From Allantophomopsis cytisporea (lineage: Eukaryota; Ascomycota; Leotiomycetes; Phacidiales; Phacidiaceae): DNA of 64,000 bases. The stretch lies in NCBI GenBank assembly GCA_024752435.1, contig CP103031.1:1719783-1783782 (forward strand), written 5' to 3'. A model generated the notes under the pieces. That model saw only the letters and a program-made list of their open reading frames with translations. It did not search any database and had not been told where the DNA came from. Shown here one piece after another: positions 48,080-57,063 of this stretch. Positions within the stretch are counted from its first letter, which is position 1. Every line of letters starts with the position of its first letter. Position numbers and translations under genes: made by a program.

Positions 48080-49156
48080 ATGATCACAATGCCCGAGCTA
48101 TGGGCTCCTCCACCGGATCCAGACAAACCGAATTGCCCTTACCTGCCAGGATTTGAGATGCTGATCACAACCCACAATCCACCTCCGCCATTCGGTCCTC
48201 GCCTCTACGGCCCCGGAATACGGCCAACAGTGACCGACGAATGGCTCAGCCGCGCGACACAGAGTGAGCATGTATTAGCTTATCCCCCACTTGCCACGTC
48301 CAGTCCAGCCCAGCATGAGACTGGCAAGCTCACCATCACGAAGAGTATCGCCATTGGTAATGCTCGAGGCGCTCAACTGGTCGTTTGTGCTGTGCAAATC
48401 CAGGATGACAGAAAGCCCTTTTTAGCCCTGGCCAAGATTTTCGATCCTCTCTATTACCCTTTTTCAGATAAGCTTGTCAATATGCCTGTTGATGTTGTCA
48501 GAATTGCCGATATAGACTACAGCCGTGAAGCTGCCGCATACGAGCATCTTCGCAATGCCGGTAATGATGAGGCAGGGTTTGCGCCGCACTATTTTGGTTC
48601 CTGGACTTTCAATCTTCCCATCAACCATGCAGGAACATTGCATGAAAGACCCGTTCGCTTGGTTCTGATAGAATACGTCGATGGATCGTCTATGAAAGAC
48701 TTATATGCACGGAACAACCCAAACTCCTACACAGGATTCAACGCCTTCCATTATACGGAGGCATATCGTTTGGAAATTCTGGCTCGTATTATGGACGGTG
48801 CCATGAAGCAGATACACAAGGGCCTCACTCAGGGTGACCTGGCACCTCGAAATGTCATACTAGTACCTCAACAGGCAGCTCCTGCACCAGCTCACCTACC
48901 ACGCGTTGTTCTGGTCGACTACAACAATTCTATCGTGTACCCAAAGACGTTCCTTACAAAACACATCTGCCAAGACCTGTCCCTTCCGCCAAATCCTATG
49001 GAAGCTTACTGGAACGAGTCGCTGCCAGAGTTTGCCGGCTGGATCCCAGATGAATGGCGTGAAGATCGTCGACGTCAGGAGTGGCTTATGCACCGATTTG
49101 GTGGGAATAAGAAGTCCCTCTACGCACCTCTTACGAAGAAACTAGAGTTTACATAG
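48080..49156 (+). CDS. Protein kinase-fold / phosphotransferase-like protein
   Basis: Single-exon ORF of 358 residues from ATG 48080; a second ATG is at 48089. Kinase-fold landmarks are in order: ALAKIF with Lys119 (beta-3 lysine), DYSREAAAYEHL with Glu150 (helix C), VRLVLIEYVDGSS (hinge), GLTQGDLAPRNVILV with Asp253 and Asn258 (catalytic loop) and VVLVDYNNS with Asp280 (metal-binding, DFG position). The histidine normally before GD in the catalytic loop (HGD or HRD) is Gln251. The other catalytic residues are present, so activity is plausible. It resembles fungal stand-alone kinase-like and aminoglycoside-phosphotransferase-like proteins. N terminus is Pro-rich (WAPPPDPDKPNCPYLPG). It forms a divergent pair with the nuclease-like gene. 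Confidence 0.75.
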   Translation: MITMPELWAPPPDPDKPNCPYLPGFEMLITTHNPPPPFGPRLYGPGIRPTVTDEWLSRATQSEHVLAYPPLATSSPAQHETGKLTITKSIAIGNARGAQLVVCAVQIQDDRKPFLALAKIFDPLYYPFSDKLVNMPVDVVRIADIDYSREAAAYEHLRNAGNDEAGFAPHYFGSWTFNLPINHAGTLHERPVRLVLIEYVDGSSMKDLYARNNPNSYTGFNAFHYTEAYRLEILARIMDGAMKQIHKGLTQGDLAPRNVILVPQQAAPAPAHLPRVVLVDYNNSIVYPKTFLTKHICQDLSLPPNPMEAYWNESLPEFAGWIPDEWREDRRRQEWLMHRFGGNKKSLYAPLTKKLEFT

Positions 49157-50185
49157 CTGGTTGTACAAATAGCTAGGTGAATATATATGATATAGTCTCA
49201 ATTGATTTTTTTGAACGCAGGTATACTCATCCAGAACATACTTCTTGCGAGTAGATTATAATAATCGTACAAGTATTGTCACCTGGGTAGGGTGATTTGG
49301 CATACCTTCACCTATCACTTCCTTATATTGTCTTTTTGATCCCTATTATAGCCTTTCGCACATAGTCTATTATCATCAATTGAATCAAGTCCAGAATGAG
49401 CCTCGCAATATGTACATGGGTCTGATGGGGGTGCACAGACTACCCCACGGGGCGAGATATGGGGAACCTTATGCATGTATGTACATATGCACCACATCCC
49501 AGACCCACACCCCTGTTCGGTGTGGATCGCCAGAAAGAACCAGAAGCTTTGGAAGTTGAGCTGATGTATAGAAGATGCTATGTTCAAACTTTCGTTGAAT
49601 AGGTAGACACTTCTCACACAGATTTCCTGAGTCACCAAAACTATAAACAATTGTAATATACTATCAAGTTTTTTAATGCGGGTGTAAAATATGTTAGCAT
49701 ACGCGACACAATAATCCTTGTCCGCACATGGGTATCTGCCGTGCTGTAGCTCCTAAAATCCTACAATGTCAGCGATAGCCCCATATTGTCAGCTCGATCC
49801 TATACAATGATGTATGTGGGAGTTTTTCGGCTTGAACTAAAAAGGATCGACTTTGTAAACACTAACCATGGTTCATGCTCCGATGAGTGGGTAGTCATAG
49901 CTCCTTTCTCTTGACAAGGCTGCTCATAATATTTATTTTTAACTTGAGACCGCCACTGTCGTATCTGGCGCAGATACTGCTTAGAAACACATGTTATGAA
50001 TAGGCTATCGAGCCGTTCCGACATATAGCGATCCTATACTTAAACTACATAAGTCTCTGTGATTCTCCCCTTCTCTCCACAATCGCAACAACGTCAGACT
50101 CGGATTTCCTTCCAATCACATACATACATACATACAAAATCTACTTGAGTTTTACAAACAACCTCGACCTTGCTATTCGTTTCAA
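49157..50185. other. Intergenic, no gene seen
   Basis: AT-rich spacer. A short CATA microsatellite (about 50119-50136) lies just upstream of the next gene. Chance ORFs only. Confidence 0.45.
50119..50136. repeat. CATA microsatellite
   Basis: Four to five copies of CATA in tandem, 50 bases upstream of the ATG at 50186, probably within the leader or promoter of the basic protein gene. Confidence 0.6.
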
Positions 50186-50704
50186 ATGGCCGGTCTATTG
50201 AAATTGTTTAAAGTCTCTCGCAGTGGAACAAAGGCACCGAAAGCCTCCAAACCCGCCTCAAATCCAAATCCAAAGCCCGCCACATTCAAAGTGTCTAGTC
50301 TTTTCCGGCGTAAACCAAAGCAGCCAGAAAACTCCCATCCAACCCCAAATACAAATCTAGCGCCAGTCACACCTAAAAGGCGTGGCATCTTCCGCCGCAA
50401 ACCGAAGAAACCTAATGAACCCCCAGCGGCCTCATCGTCAATCCCAACTGCCTCACAGTCAAACCAACCACCCCCACAATCAAAACCAGCGCCATCCCAT
50501 TCATATTCAAAGCCTAAAACGACCACAAATAACGCGCCTACAGGGGCGCAAAATAAGGCTTCTAATACCAAGAGTGATAACTCCAACGAGCTCCTGGAGG
50601 TCGCACCTCCTCCAATTATGCTACCTGGCGACAAATATTCTCAAAAGGTCACCAAGGGGCTCCCGCAAGTCCAGCCCGAATCTGAGGGCCGAGGCAGTCA
50701 CTAA
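50186..50704 (+). CDS. Hypothetical basic, Pro/Ser/Lys-rich disordered protein
   Basis: Intronless ORF of 172 residues with ATG at 50186 preceded by a CA-rich leader, so it looks like a real gene. The protein begins with MAGLLKLFKVSRSG, a possible amphipathic helix. It contains two related basic motifs, SLFRRKPKQPEN and GIFRRKPKKPNE, about 30 residues apart, then a long low-complexity region of Pro, Ser, Asn, Lys and Thr. It ends with ELLEVAPPPIMLPGDKYSQK. No globular domain or signal peptide is seen, and no family is recognised. The low-complexity bias also keeps the opposite strand open, which should not be taken as a gene. Confidence 0.55.
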   Translation: MAGLLKLFKVSRSGTKAPKASKPASNPNPKPATFKVSSLFRRKPKQPENSHPTPNTNLAPVTPKRRGIFRRKPKKPNEPPAASSSIPTASQSNQPPPQSKPAPSHSYSKPKTTTNNAPTGAQNKASNTKSDNSNELLEVAPPPIMLPGDKYSQKVTKGLPQVQPESEGRGSH

Positions 50705-51547
50705 TTAGTTGAATCTTTCATGAATGTCTTTGTGTATTGCGTCTTATAGACACGAACGTTCGATGCTGGGTTTGAGACGGGGTTTGAGACGGGGTTCGGA
50801 GTTCGATTATTCACACTTTTTAAAGGCTAAATTTGCTAGTCGATTCATGAAAAGAGAACTTAATTGATAGCATGTGTTGGCTAAAGTGCCAACTATGTTG
50901 TTACAATGTTTGATTAAAACACAGTATCTCTAAACTTGATGTTGAGTCTGTTTTCGTACTTTACCCTCTTGAATTGCCTGAAAGTCGTTAGTAATTCTAA
51001 AACAACTGGATAATCCCGACATATACTGGCTGTAAAGATGCGTTTAACACACTGGTAAAGAAAACGCAATGACCCTGAATCCGAAAATATATCCGTGAAG
51101 TCGACTGTTAGAACTTGATGACATATCAACGGTTGAATCTACATCCTAGTTGGAAATTCGAAACAAAAGTTTATCAGCATGCTTACAATGATTTCATTTC
51201 CCTTAATCTCTTATTAAAGTCAATCGCAAGACGAGCGAGAATAAGAGCACGTTTTCAAAGTTAGAGGTGGATAGGTGGCCGTTTGGATTGATGATGATCT
51301 TACTGATGAAAAGGGTTTGCGGCATCTTATAAGGTGGATTGGGACAGGTTGAGATTGAGACTATAAGAGCCATCATAAATAAGGAGGAAACCAACGTAGA
51401 GACGCTTGAATAGCTTTAAGTTTGAGCCAATATCTATCAAATTTTCTATTACATTATGTAGATACTGTATACTTAAGAGTGTGAGCGATAACTGATGGGA
51501 CGTATTACAGTTGTGAATGCGACAGAAGCGAGTGGGTTGAGAATAGT
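50705..51547. other. Intergenic, convergent 3' ends
   Basis: Contains a short tandem repeat at 50769-50798 (TTTGAGACGGGG, two copies plus a partial one). No gene is supported. Confidence 0.45.
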
Positions 51548-52936
51548 CTATATTAAGTAGTAAAATCCTAAAGTAGTGGAGATTAGGATTATATACATGC
51601 TAATGGAATTAAAGGAAGCGCTCGAGGTAGAGTCGGTTTCGCTTTGCTTGGCAGTTGCAGAAGAGTCAGTTTTGTTAGATTTGCTGTTGGAAGAAGTGGC
51701 AGCGACCCAACCAGAAGGCCTCCAGCCGGTGGGCATCTTGCCAGTAGCAAAAAGTGCAGCCCGACCTCCATCACTTCCAAACACTTGTTCGGCGTCATGA
51801 TCAGCATTCTCGACAACGATCAGTTGTAGTTGAATGGCGTTATCGCTGATATCGGACCAATCTGGCAAGCTTCCATACGTAGCTGGGAATCCATTGAGGT
51901 CTTCATTAGTTCCTGCCAACGTGTTGACATACTGCCACCAAGCCAGATTTCGATCCCTTCTCTTAGTACCGCCCTGCATATTGGCCATGCAGTATGTATC
52001 TCCGTTGGCGGAAGTGTCATTATAACCGACGATGGAAATCACATCTCGACTGATGTACTGTTTGAAGTATTGTTTAGGTGTTTTGAGTCCATCGGCTGTG
52101 CCAGTAAAGTTGTCGAACCCGTACCGCCAGGTGTTGTACAACTGGCATGAAGACTTGGACGGAATCGTATCACCATCAGACATCGCCGTTGGCCGGTCAG
52201 TGGTAAAATAAGCACAGGAAGAGGGGTCGCCGTGGATGTAGCGGATGTGGATGTCAGAGGGTGCATCCTTTGCTACCATTGCATAACGTTGATTGAGTTG
52301 ACCACCACCACCGTGCCCGATAATAGTGACGTTTTTCATGGCCGGATACTTCGTCGTGTTGGTAAACTCCTCAACAAGAGCATCGAGAGCATCAAATGGG
52401 GTCAAGGTGGTATCGTTGGGATGCGTAGCAACATCGCCAGCTTGCCAGGCGTTGACATCACCCCATGCCAGCTCGTTCTTGGAGTATTGGCCTGAATTGT
52501 AGATTGTTGAAAAAAATTGAGGCGAGACAATGATGGCATTGCTGTCCGCTCCAGAAACTTCGTCTTGCACAGCCGATTCGAGTAAATCGTTCATTGTAGT
52601 CCAGTAGGTGTCCCCATCTCTAAGCTTGCCATGTATCATGATATACGCTTGAGTAGCCTTTTGGTTGTCTGGGTTCTTGGTCCAGTAAGCAGCAATCTGC
52701 TCTCCGCCTGTCCCAACGTCAAGGCTGGTGAATGTTGAACCGTTTGGAGCATTGATGGTCCCATGTGCCTCGCCTTCATCGTTCGTCCCATCGGACATGA
52801 GAGTGCTCGCATCTCTTCCTCGCAGGCTACTCCTCACTGTCGGGCTCACTGCAGTCTGACAAGTAGCGCTTGCCAATACAGCAACCCAGATAGCTGCCAT
52901 GCAGCTTGCAGCTACGTTTTTAGAGTGTGTACGCAT
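51548..52936 (-). CDS. Secreted, probably GPI-anchored alpha/beta-hydrolase-fold protein with altered nucleophile
   Basis: Single-exon protein of 462 residues. A signal peptide (SCMAAIWVAVLASATC, about 11-26) starts it. A Ser/Thr/Lys-rich linker and a hydrophobic C terminus (ISMYIILISTTLGFYYLI) end it, the pattern of a GPI-anchored wall or membrane protein. The middle has an alpha/beta-hydrolase layout: QAYIMIHGKLRDG (strand 3 and oxyanion loop), NVTIIGHGGGGQLNQRYA (nucleophile elbow) and LIVVENADHDAEQVFGS (catalytic-His position). The elbow reads GHGGG, so the expected serine at residue 209 is glycine. If the fold assignment is right, this protein lacks the classical nucleophile and may bind rather than hydrolyse. 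Potential N-glycosylation sites are numerous. Confidence 0.75.
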   Translation of the reverse strand: MRTHSKNVAASCMAAIWVAVLASATCQTAVSPTVRSSLRGRDASTLMSDGTNDEGEAHGTINAPNGSTFTSLDVGTGGEQIAAYWTKNPDNQKATQAYIMIHGKLRDGDTYWTTMNDLLESAVQDEVSGADSNAIIVSPQFFSTIYNSGQYSKNELAWGDVNAWQAGDVATHPNDTTLTPFDALDALVEEFTNTTKYPAMKNVTIIGHGGGGQLNQRYAMVAKDAPSDIHIRYIHGDPSSCAYFTTDRPTAMSDGDTIPSKSSCQLYNTWRYGFDNFTGTADGLKTPKQYFKQYISRDVISIVGYNDTSANGDTYCMANMQGGTKRRDRNLAWWQYVNTLAGTNEDLNGFPATYGSLPDWSDISDNAIQLQLIVVENADHDAEQVFGSDGGRAALFATGKMPTGWRPSGWVAATSSNSKSNKTDSSATAKQSETDSTSSASFNSISMYIILISTTLGFYYLI

Positions 52937-53690
52937 GCTGAGGCTGAACTTCTAGCAGAGTGTACAATCGATGGCCGAAGAAGGGAATGAGACAGAGGAG
53001 AACGAAAATAATGAAGGGAACAGAAAGATGTTAGTGAAGGCGCGGAGGTCAACACAAGTCGATCTCTTCTCCTGACGACTCTACATACTGTCGATCTCTT
53101 TTCTTGACAACTCTCTATATAGTTGATAGTAGGCAGCGCTGGTGCTATAAATCCGTAAGTTCGTTGTTGATCCTACTTACATGAACTGCTCACTGTGCGC
53201 GACACGGTCCTTGCCTACAAGCCATCCGGTTAGTGTGGACAGGTCGCGGACTGAGAAGAATCCGAGCAGGATACGCGATGCCTCCTTTCGATATGACGTA
53301 GGCAACCTCATCGAATCTTTCGTGAAGACTAAGGTAATCAAATCTGTTTAGTATATTCCGTTGCTGTTTACTCTCCCAGCGAATATCAGCAAGGAAAGGC
53401 AAAAGCACGATAAACACATTTCATATATTGAATAATAATTGGGGAATAGTTGAGTAGGAATCGGCACCGGCGCTCAATTCGTAGTTTGGCCGACATATAC
53501 TCAACCTTATAAAAAATTGCACGGCGCGTGCACCTCTGTAACTTGGCTCTCCTTTACATAATGTATTGTGTGCACCAACTCTATGCGCTTCAATACGAGG
53601 TAGCCGGTAGACTAGTAAGCAAAGGTGTAGAATATTAAACATTCTATAGAAATAATTCATTAGTTATCTTCTTTATTCTGACACCCGTTC
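52937..53690. other. Upstream region of the GPI-anchored protein gene, no other gene
   Basis: It holds a 32-bp direct repeat listed separately and otherwise mixed-composition sequence with chance ORFs. Composition begins to change toward the subtelomere near 53.65 kb. Confidence 0.45.
53058..53121. repeat. 32-bp tandem duplication, two copies
   Basis: GTCGATCTCTTCTCCTGACG... at 53058 is followed at 53090 by GTCGATCTCTTTTCTTGACA.... The copies differ mainly by C-to-T and G-to-A changes, and lie about 120-185 bases upstream of the GPI-anchored protein start. Confidence 0.65.
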
Positions 53691-54110
53691 AACTTCCAGA
53701 CCGAGATTTTAAAACTTACGAACCTTCTTTTTCCGACACCGACTCAACTATTTGATGTACCCGTGGAGCTGGGCCCCCGATAAAAAATGTTGATCCCTAG
53801 TGATCCCTTCATCGAGTAACGACGTAAGGTCGCCTATCAGCAAGCTAAGGTACTACCAACAACTGTACGCTGACCCGCATAAGATAACACTATATTGTTA
53901 CAGCTACGTGTTACGGCCTCAGCCTCAGCGCACAGGACTTACAGGTCACGTAGCGCATCAATGCTCATCGTACTCACCAGGTGAGCAGAATGAGCAACGG
54001 GCCTATAGCTCAGCGGGTGTATTGGAAGGTTGGGTGGGTGTCGGAGTGTAATTTCCAGTTTTGCCGACACCCACTGAGTTTTTGCAGCGTAGAATTGACA
54101 CCCGCTGAGG
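53691..54110. repeat. GC-rich subtelomeric repeat fragment (un-RIPed copy)
   Basis: A block of normal composition ends abruptly at AT-rich DNA. It holds the 88-bp stretch 53911-53998 that reappears, RIP-mutated, at 54523-54610. It also has four variants of GACACCC(G/A)CTGA or GACACCGACTCA (near 53681, 53735, 54066 and 54097) and an 11-bp inverted repeat (GTGGGTGTCGG, 54034-54044 with 54064-54074). It is likely a relic of a mobile or subtelomeric element; no protein is encoded. Confidence 0.6.
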
Positions 54111-54192
54111 TTATTATATCACGTGAAACTTTGAACTTTGCATATGTATAGAGCATATACAACATATGTTTGTTTATTTTGTAAAATACTTC

Positions 54193-54227
54193 CCAACTAC
54201 AACTACAACTACAACTACAACTACAAC
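54193..54227. repeat. AACTAC hexamer microsatellite
   Basis: About five tandem copies of AACTAC near the left edge of the AT-rich block. Confidence 0.7.
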
Positions 54228-54522
54228 GTATATTTTCTATATACTCTATATATACTAGTTCTAGTACTCCAATTAAATAACTACTAACTATATTTAAAGT
54301 ATATATAGAAAAAATACTTGTTTATATAGACTTTAATAACCTACAAATAGCTTTAGCTGTTAATCCTTTAGCTTTTAGATACTACTATAGTAAGTATATT
54401 GTTACAATTATATATAGAATAAAATTGATATAGTAGTAGTAAATAGAAAATCTAAAGCTAAAAAGAGAAAAGAAAAGAAAGAGTAGTAAAAAGCTTTTAT
54501 ATATATAGAAAGTACCTAAATA

Positions 54523-54610
54523 TTACAGCTTTAGCCTTAGTATATAAAACTTATAGGTTATATAGTATATTAGTACTTATTATATTTATTAGGTAAGCAG
54601 AATAAACAAC
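54523..54610. repeat. RIPed copy of the 53911-53998 repeat
   Basis: Ungapped alignment with 53911-53998 over 88 bases shows 30 differences. Of these, 29 are C-to-T or G-to-A relative to the GC-rich copy and one is A-to-G. Confidence 0.85.
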
Positions 54611-54904
54611 CTAGTACTTACTATACTTATTTAATAAACAATATAAACAGCTAGAAATCAATATATATATAGACTATAAACTTCCTACTATATCTAAAAC
54701 TTTATAGTTAACTTAAATAAGCTTATTCAACCTAATACAATTATTACTTTGCTTTTAGTATTCTTTTAAGCTATAATTAAACTTTACTACTTAACTTAGT
54801 ATTTTAATTTTAACTTTATTTTATATACTTTAGCTTTTACTTCTTCTTTAAGTATTACTAAGAAAACCTAACACTAAAAAAGCCTAAGCTTGTCTTTATT
54901 ATAT

Positions 54905-56185
54905 TACTAATATTATATTCTATTAGTAAATACATTTTTTATTTGTATACCTATATAAATAATATATAGCTATATATATAGAATATATATTTGCTAGCTA
55001 GCAAATATATTCTCTAAATACCAAGCTTAAACGTCTTTGCTAAAGATTTGTAGCATTAAAATATTTTTGCTAATACTTGTATAATATCCTTGCTAAATTC
55101 TTTTATATAAAATAGTATAACTATATATATTAGCAAGATTGCTAGTATTAAAATCCCTAACAATTATATACTTTCTATCTATACTTTTGCTAAAGTTTAA
55201 ATTATAGTAGGTTGTAAAAATATACTCGCTAAATATATATTTTAATATACTTTGCTATATATAGGCAAAATATTTTTGTTAAAAGGTAGAATAAACTTGT
55301 TAAAGGTTAGTAGTAGCTACTACTATTTGTATAAAGTTAGTTAGCTATTGCCTATAAAGAACATTATATACTTTCTAGTAGTATTAGTATTTATCTAAAT
55401 TAATACAATAGTTAACAACTCTTTAAAAGTATTATTAGTACAACTACAACAATATCTACCTACTTTATACTTCTTTTATATAATATACTCTTTAAAGCTA
55501 TTATATATACAACTTAATACTATATTTTGTTGGTAAATACAGTTTTTATTTGTATACCTATATAAATAATATATAGCTGTATAAATAGAATATATACCTA
55601 CTAGCTAGCAAATATATTCTCTAAATACCAAGCTTAAACGTCTTTGCTAAAGATTTGTAGCATTAAAATATTTTTGCTAATACTTGTATAATATCCTTGC
55701 TAAATTCTTTTATATAAAATAGTATAACTATATATATTAGCAAGATTGCTAGTATTAAAATCCCTAACAATTATATACTTCCTATTTGTACTTTTGCTAA
55801 AGTTTAAATTATAGTAGGTTGTAAAAATATACTCGCTAAATATATATCTTGATGTACCTTGTTGTATATAGGTAAAACATTTTTGCCAAATATCTTTGCT
55901 AAATGTACTTTTCAATATACTTTAGTATATATAGGCAAAATATCTTCGTTAAAAAGTAGAACAAACTTGTTAAAGGTTAGTAGTAGCTGCTACTATTTAT
56001 ATAGAGTTAATTAGCTATCGCCTATAAAAAATACTATATACTTTCTAGTAGTATTAGTATTTATCTATATTAATATAACAGCTAACAACTTTCTAAGAAT
56101 ATTATTAGTACAACTACAACGATGTCTACCTACTTTATACCTCTTTTATATAATATATTCTTCAAAGCTATTATATATACAACTT
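54905..56185. repeat. Direct tandem duplication inside the AT-rich block
   Basis: Unit 1 (about 54905-55515) and unit 2 (about 55516-56185) share long identical runs, e.g. CCAAGCTTAAACGTCTTTGC at 55021 and 55628, and CAACTACAAC at 55441 and 56111. The offset grows from 607 to 670 because unit 2 carries an extra ~63 bp (internal duplication near 55845-55940). Differences are mostly transitions. Confidence 0.8.
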
Positions 56186-56521
56186 ATAGCTATACTATCT
56201 TTGTAAACGAAGCTAAAATAAGCTAGTATTTTACTATTTATTATAAAAGTATACCTATTAATATCTATAAAACTACTATACAACAACTTAGTTAAACTAA
56301 TACTATCTTGAATATAGACGACCTTAAAATCAAAAGTACAGCTACTTTAAGCTATTATTTAAATTTCAAGTTGTTTATTAGTAGATTTTTATATATTACC
56401 GACTATTACAACTACTACTTTATCAATTAAAATAGCTTCTACCAACATCAAAACCTTATCTATTTTAGAAAAAAAGCCTAGTCTAAACTATATATATATC
56501 TACAAATACTCTTTATAATAC

Positions 56522-56526
56522 CTTTA
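56522..56526. repeat. Target-site duplication, left copy
   Basis: CTTTA directly precedes the 5' LTR and is repeated at 63330-63334 directly after the 3' LTR. This is the 5-bp duplication expected for Ty3/gypsy insertion. Confidence 0.9.
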
Positions 56527-56929
56527 TGTTACAGCCCTGTACTACGGTCTACGATCACAACAACTAGAGAAGGCTGTAACAGGGTCACATGTCGGAAAAG
56601 TCACGGGCTACATGAGTCACGTGATGGATAGTTGGGATAGTCGGGATAGTCGGGCGTTCCTAACTATCCTACTATTCCCCAGAGCAGGAAGCAGCTATGT
56701 AGATCTCTGTATTCCCTTAGTAGATAGGAGCTTCGTGCTCAACTTCAATCAATACTTTGTTACCCACCTTTGCCCACACCTTTGCCAGAGTATTAAGTTA
56801 CGTGCTTCGATACCAACAGCAACCACTTAGTTTCACTGGAGAGCCCCTACCTCTTCGTATATCGTGCCAGTATATACAACCGCTGAGAAGCCTGTGCTTT
56901 GCCACCTACCCAGCAGCAAGGACGTAACA
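56527..56929 (+). repeat. 5' LTR
   Basis: 403 bp, begins TGTTACAGCC and ends GACGTAACA, with TGTTAC/GTAACA terminal inverted repeats. It differs from the 3' LTR at two positions by eye, both G here and A there (GCAGCTATGTAG vs GCAACTATATAG). Confidence 0.93.
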
Positions 56930-57063
56930 CATTGAGCACCGCCATAAGAGGACCGGCTCACATCACGCAAGATGTCTACTACCAGCAACACCCCGAGGGC
57001 CACACCAAGGCCAACTCCGCCGCAACAACCGCCCCTGGATCAGCTGCCGGGAGTACACACTTC

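Larger units (their letters stand above)
54101..56526. repeat. AT-rich RIP-mutated subtelomeric block
   Basis: About 2.4 kb of very AT-rich sequence, mostly TA, TTA and TATA words, with almost no CG or CAC. Open frames here are short and meaningless. The 54523-54610 stretch is the RIPed counterpart of 53911-53998. The block continues beyond the retrotransposon at 63335, so the element interrupted it. Confidence 0.8.

Noticed and set aside
50182..50634. Minus-strand Gly/Phe-rich ORF of 150 residues
   Set aside because: Mirror of the Pro/Lys/Ser-rich gene on the plus strand; the bias keeps both strands open.
51820..52495. Several ORFs on the plus strand and alternative minus frames
   Set aside because: Shadows of the GPI-anchored protein gene, with no domain or leader of their own.
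54003..54020. TATAGCTCAGCGGGTG resembles a tRNA A box / D arm
   Set aside because: No B box (GGTTCGANTCC) or acceptor pairing lies within the next 80 bases, so no tRNA can be folded.
54101..56520. ORFs such as 55700-55915 in the AT-rich block
   Set aside because: Composition is RIP-type and translations are Tyr/Ile/Asn-rich noise with no motif.
56186..56526. Possible transposase remnant in the AT-rich flank
   Set aside because: After heavy C-to-T change no catalytic motif can be recognised in any frame.
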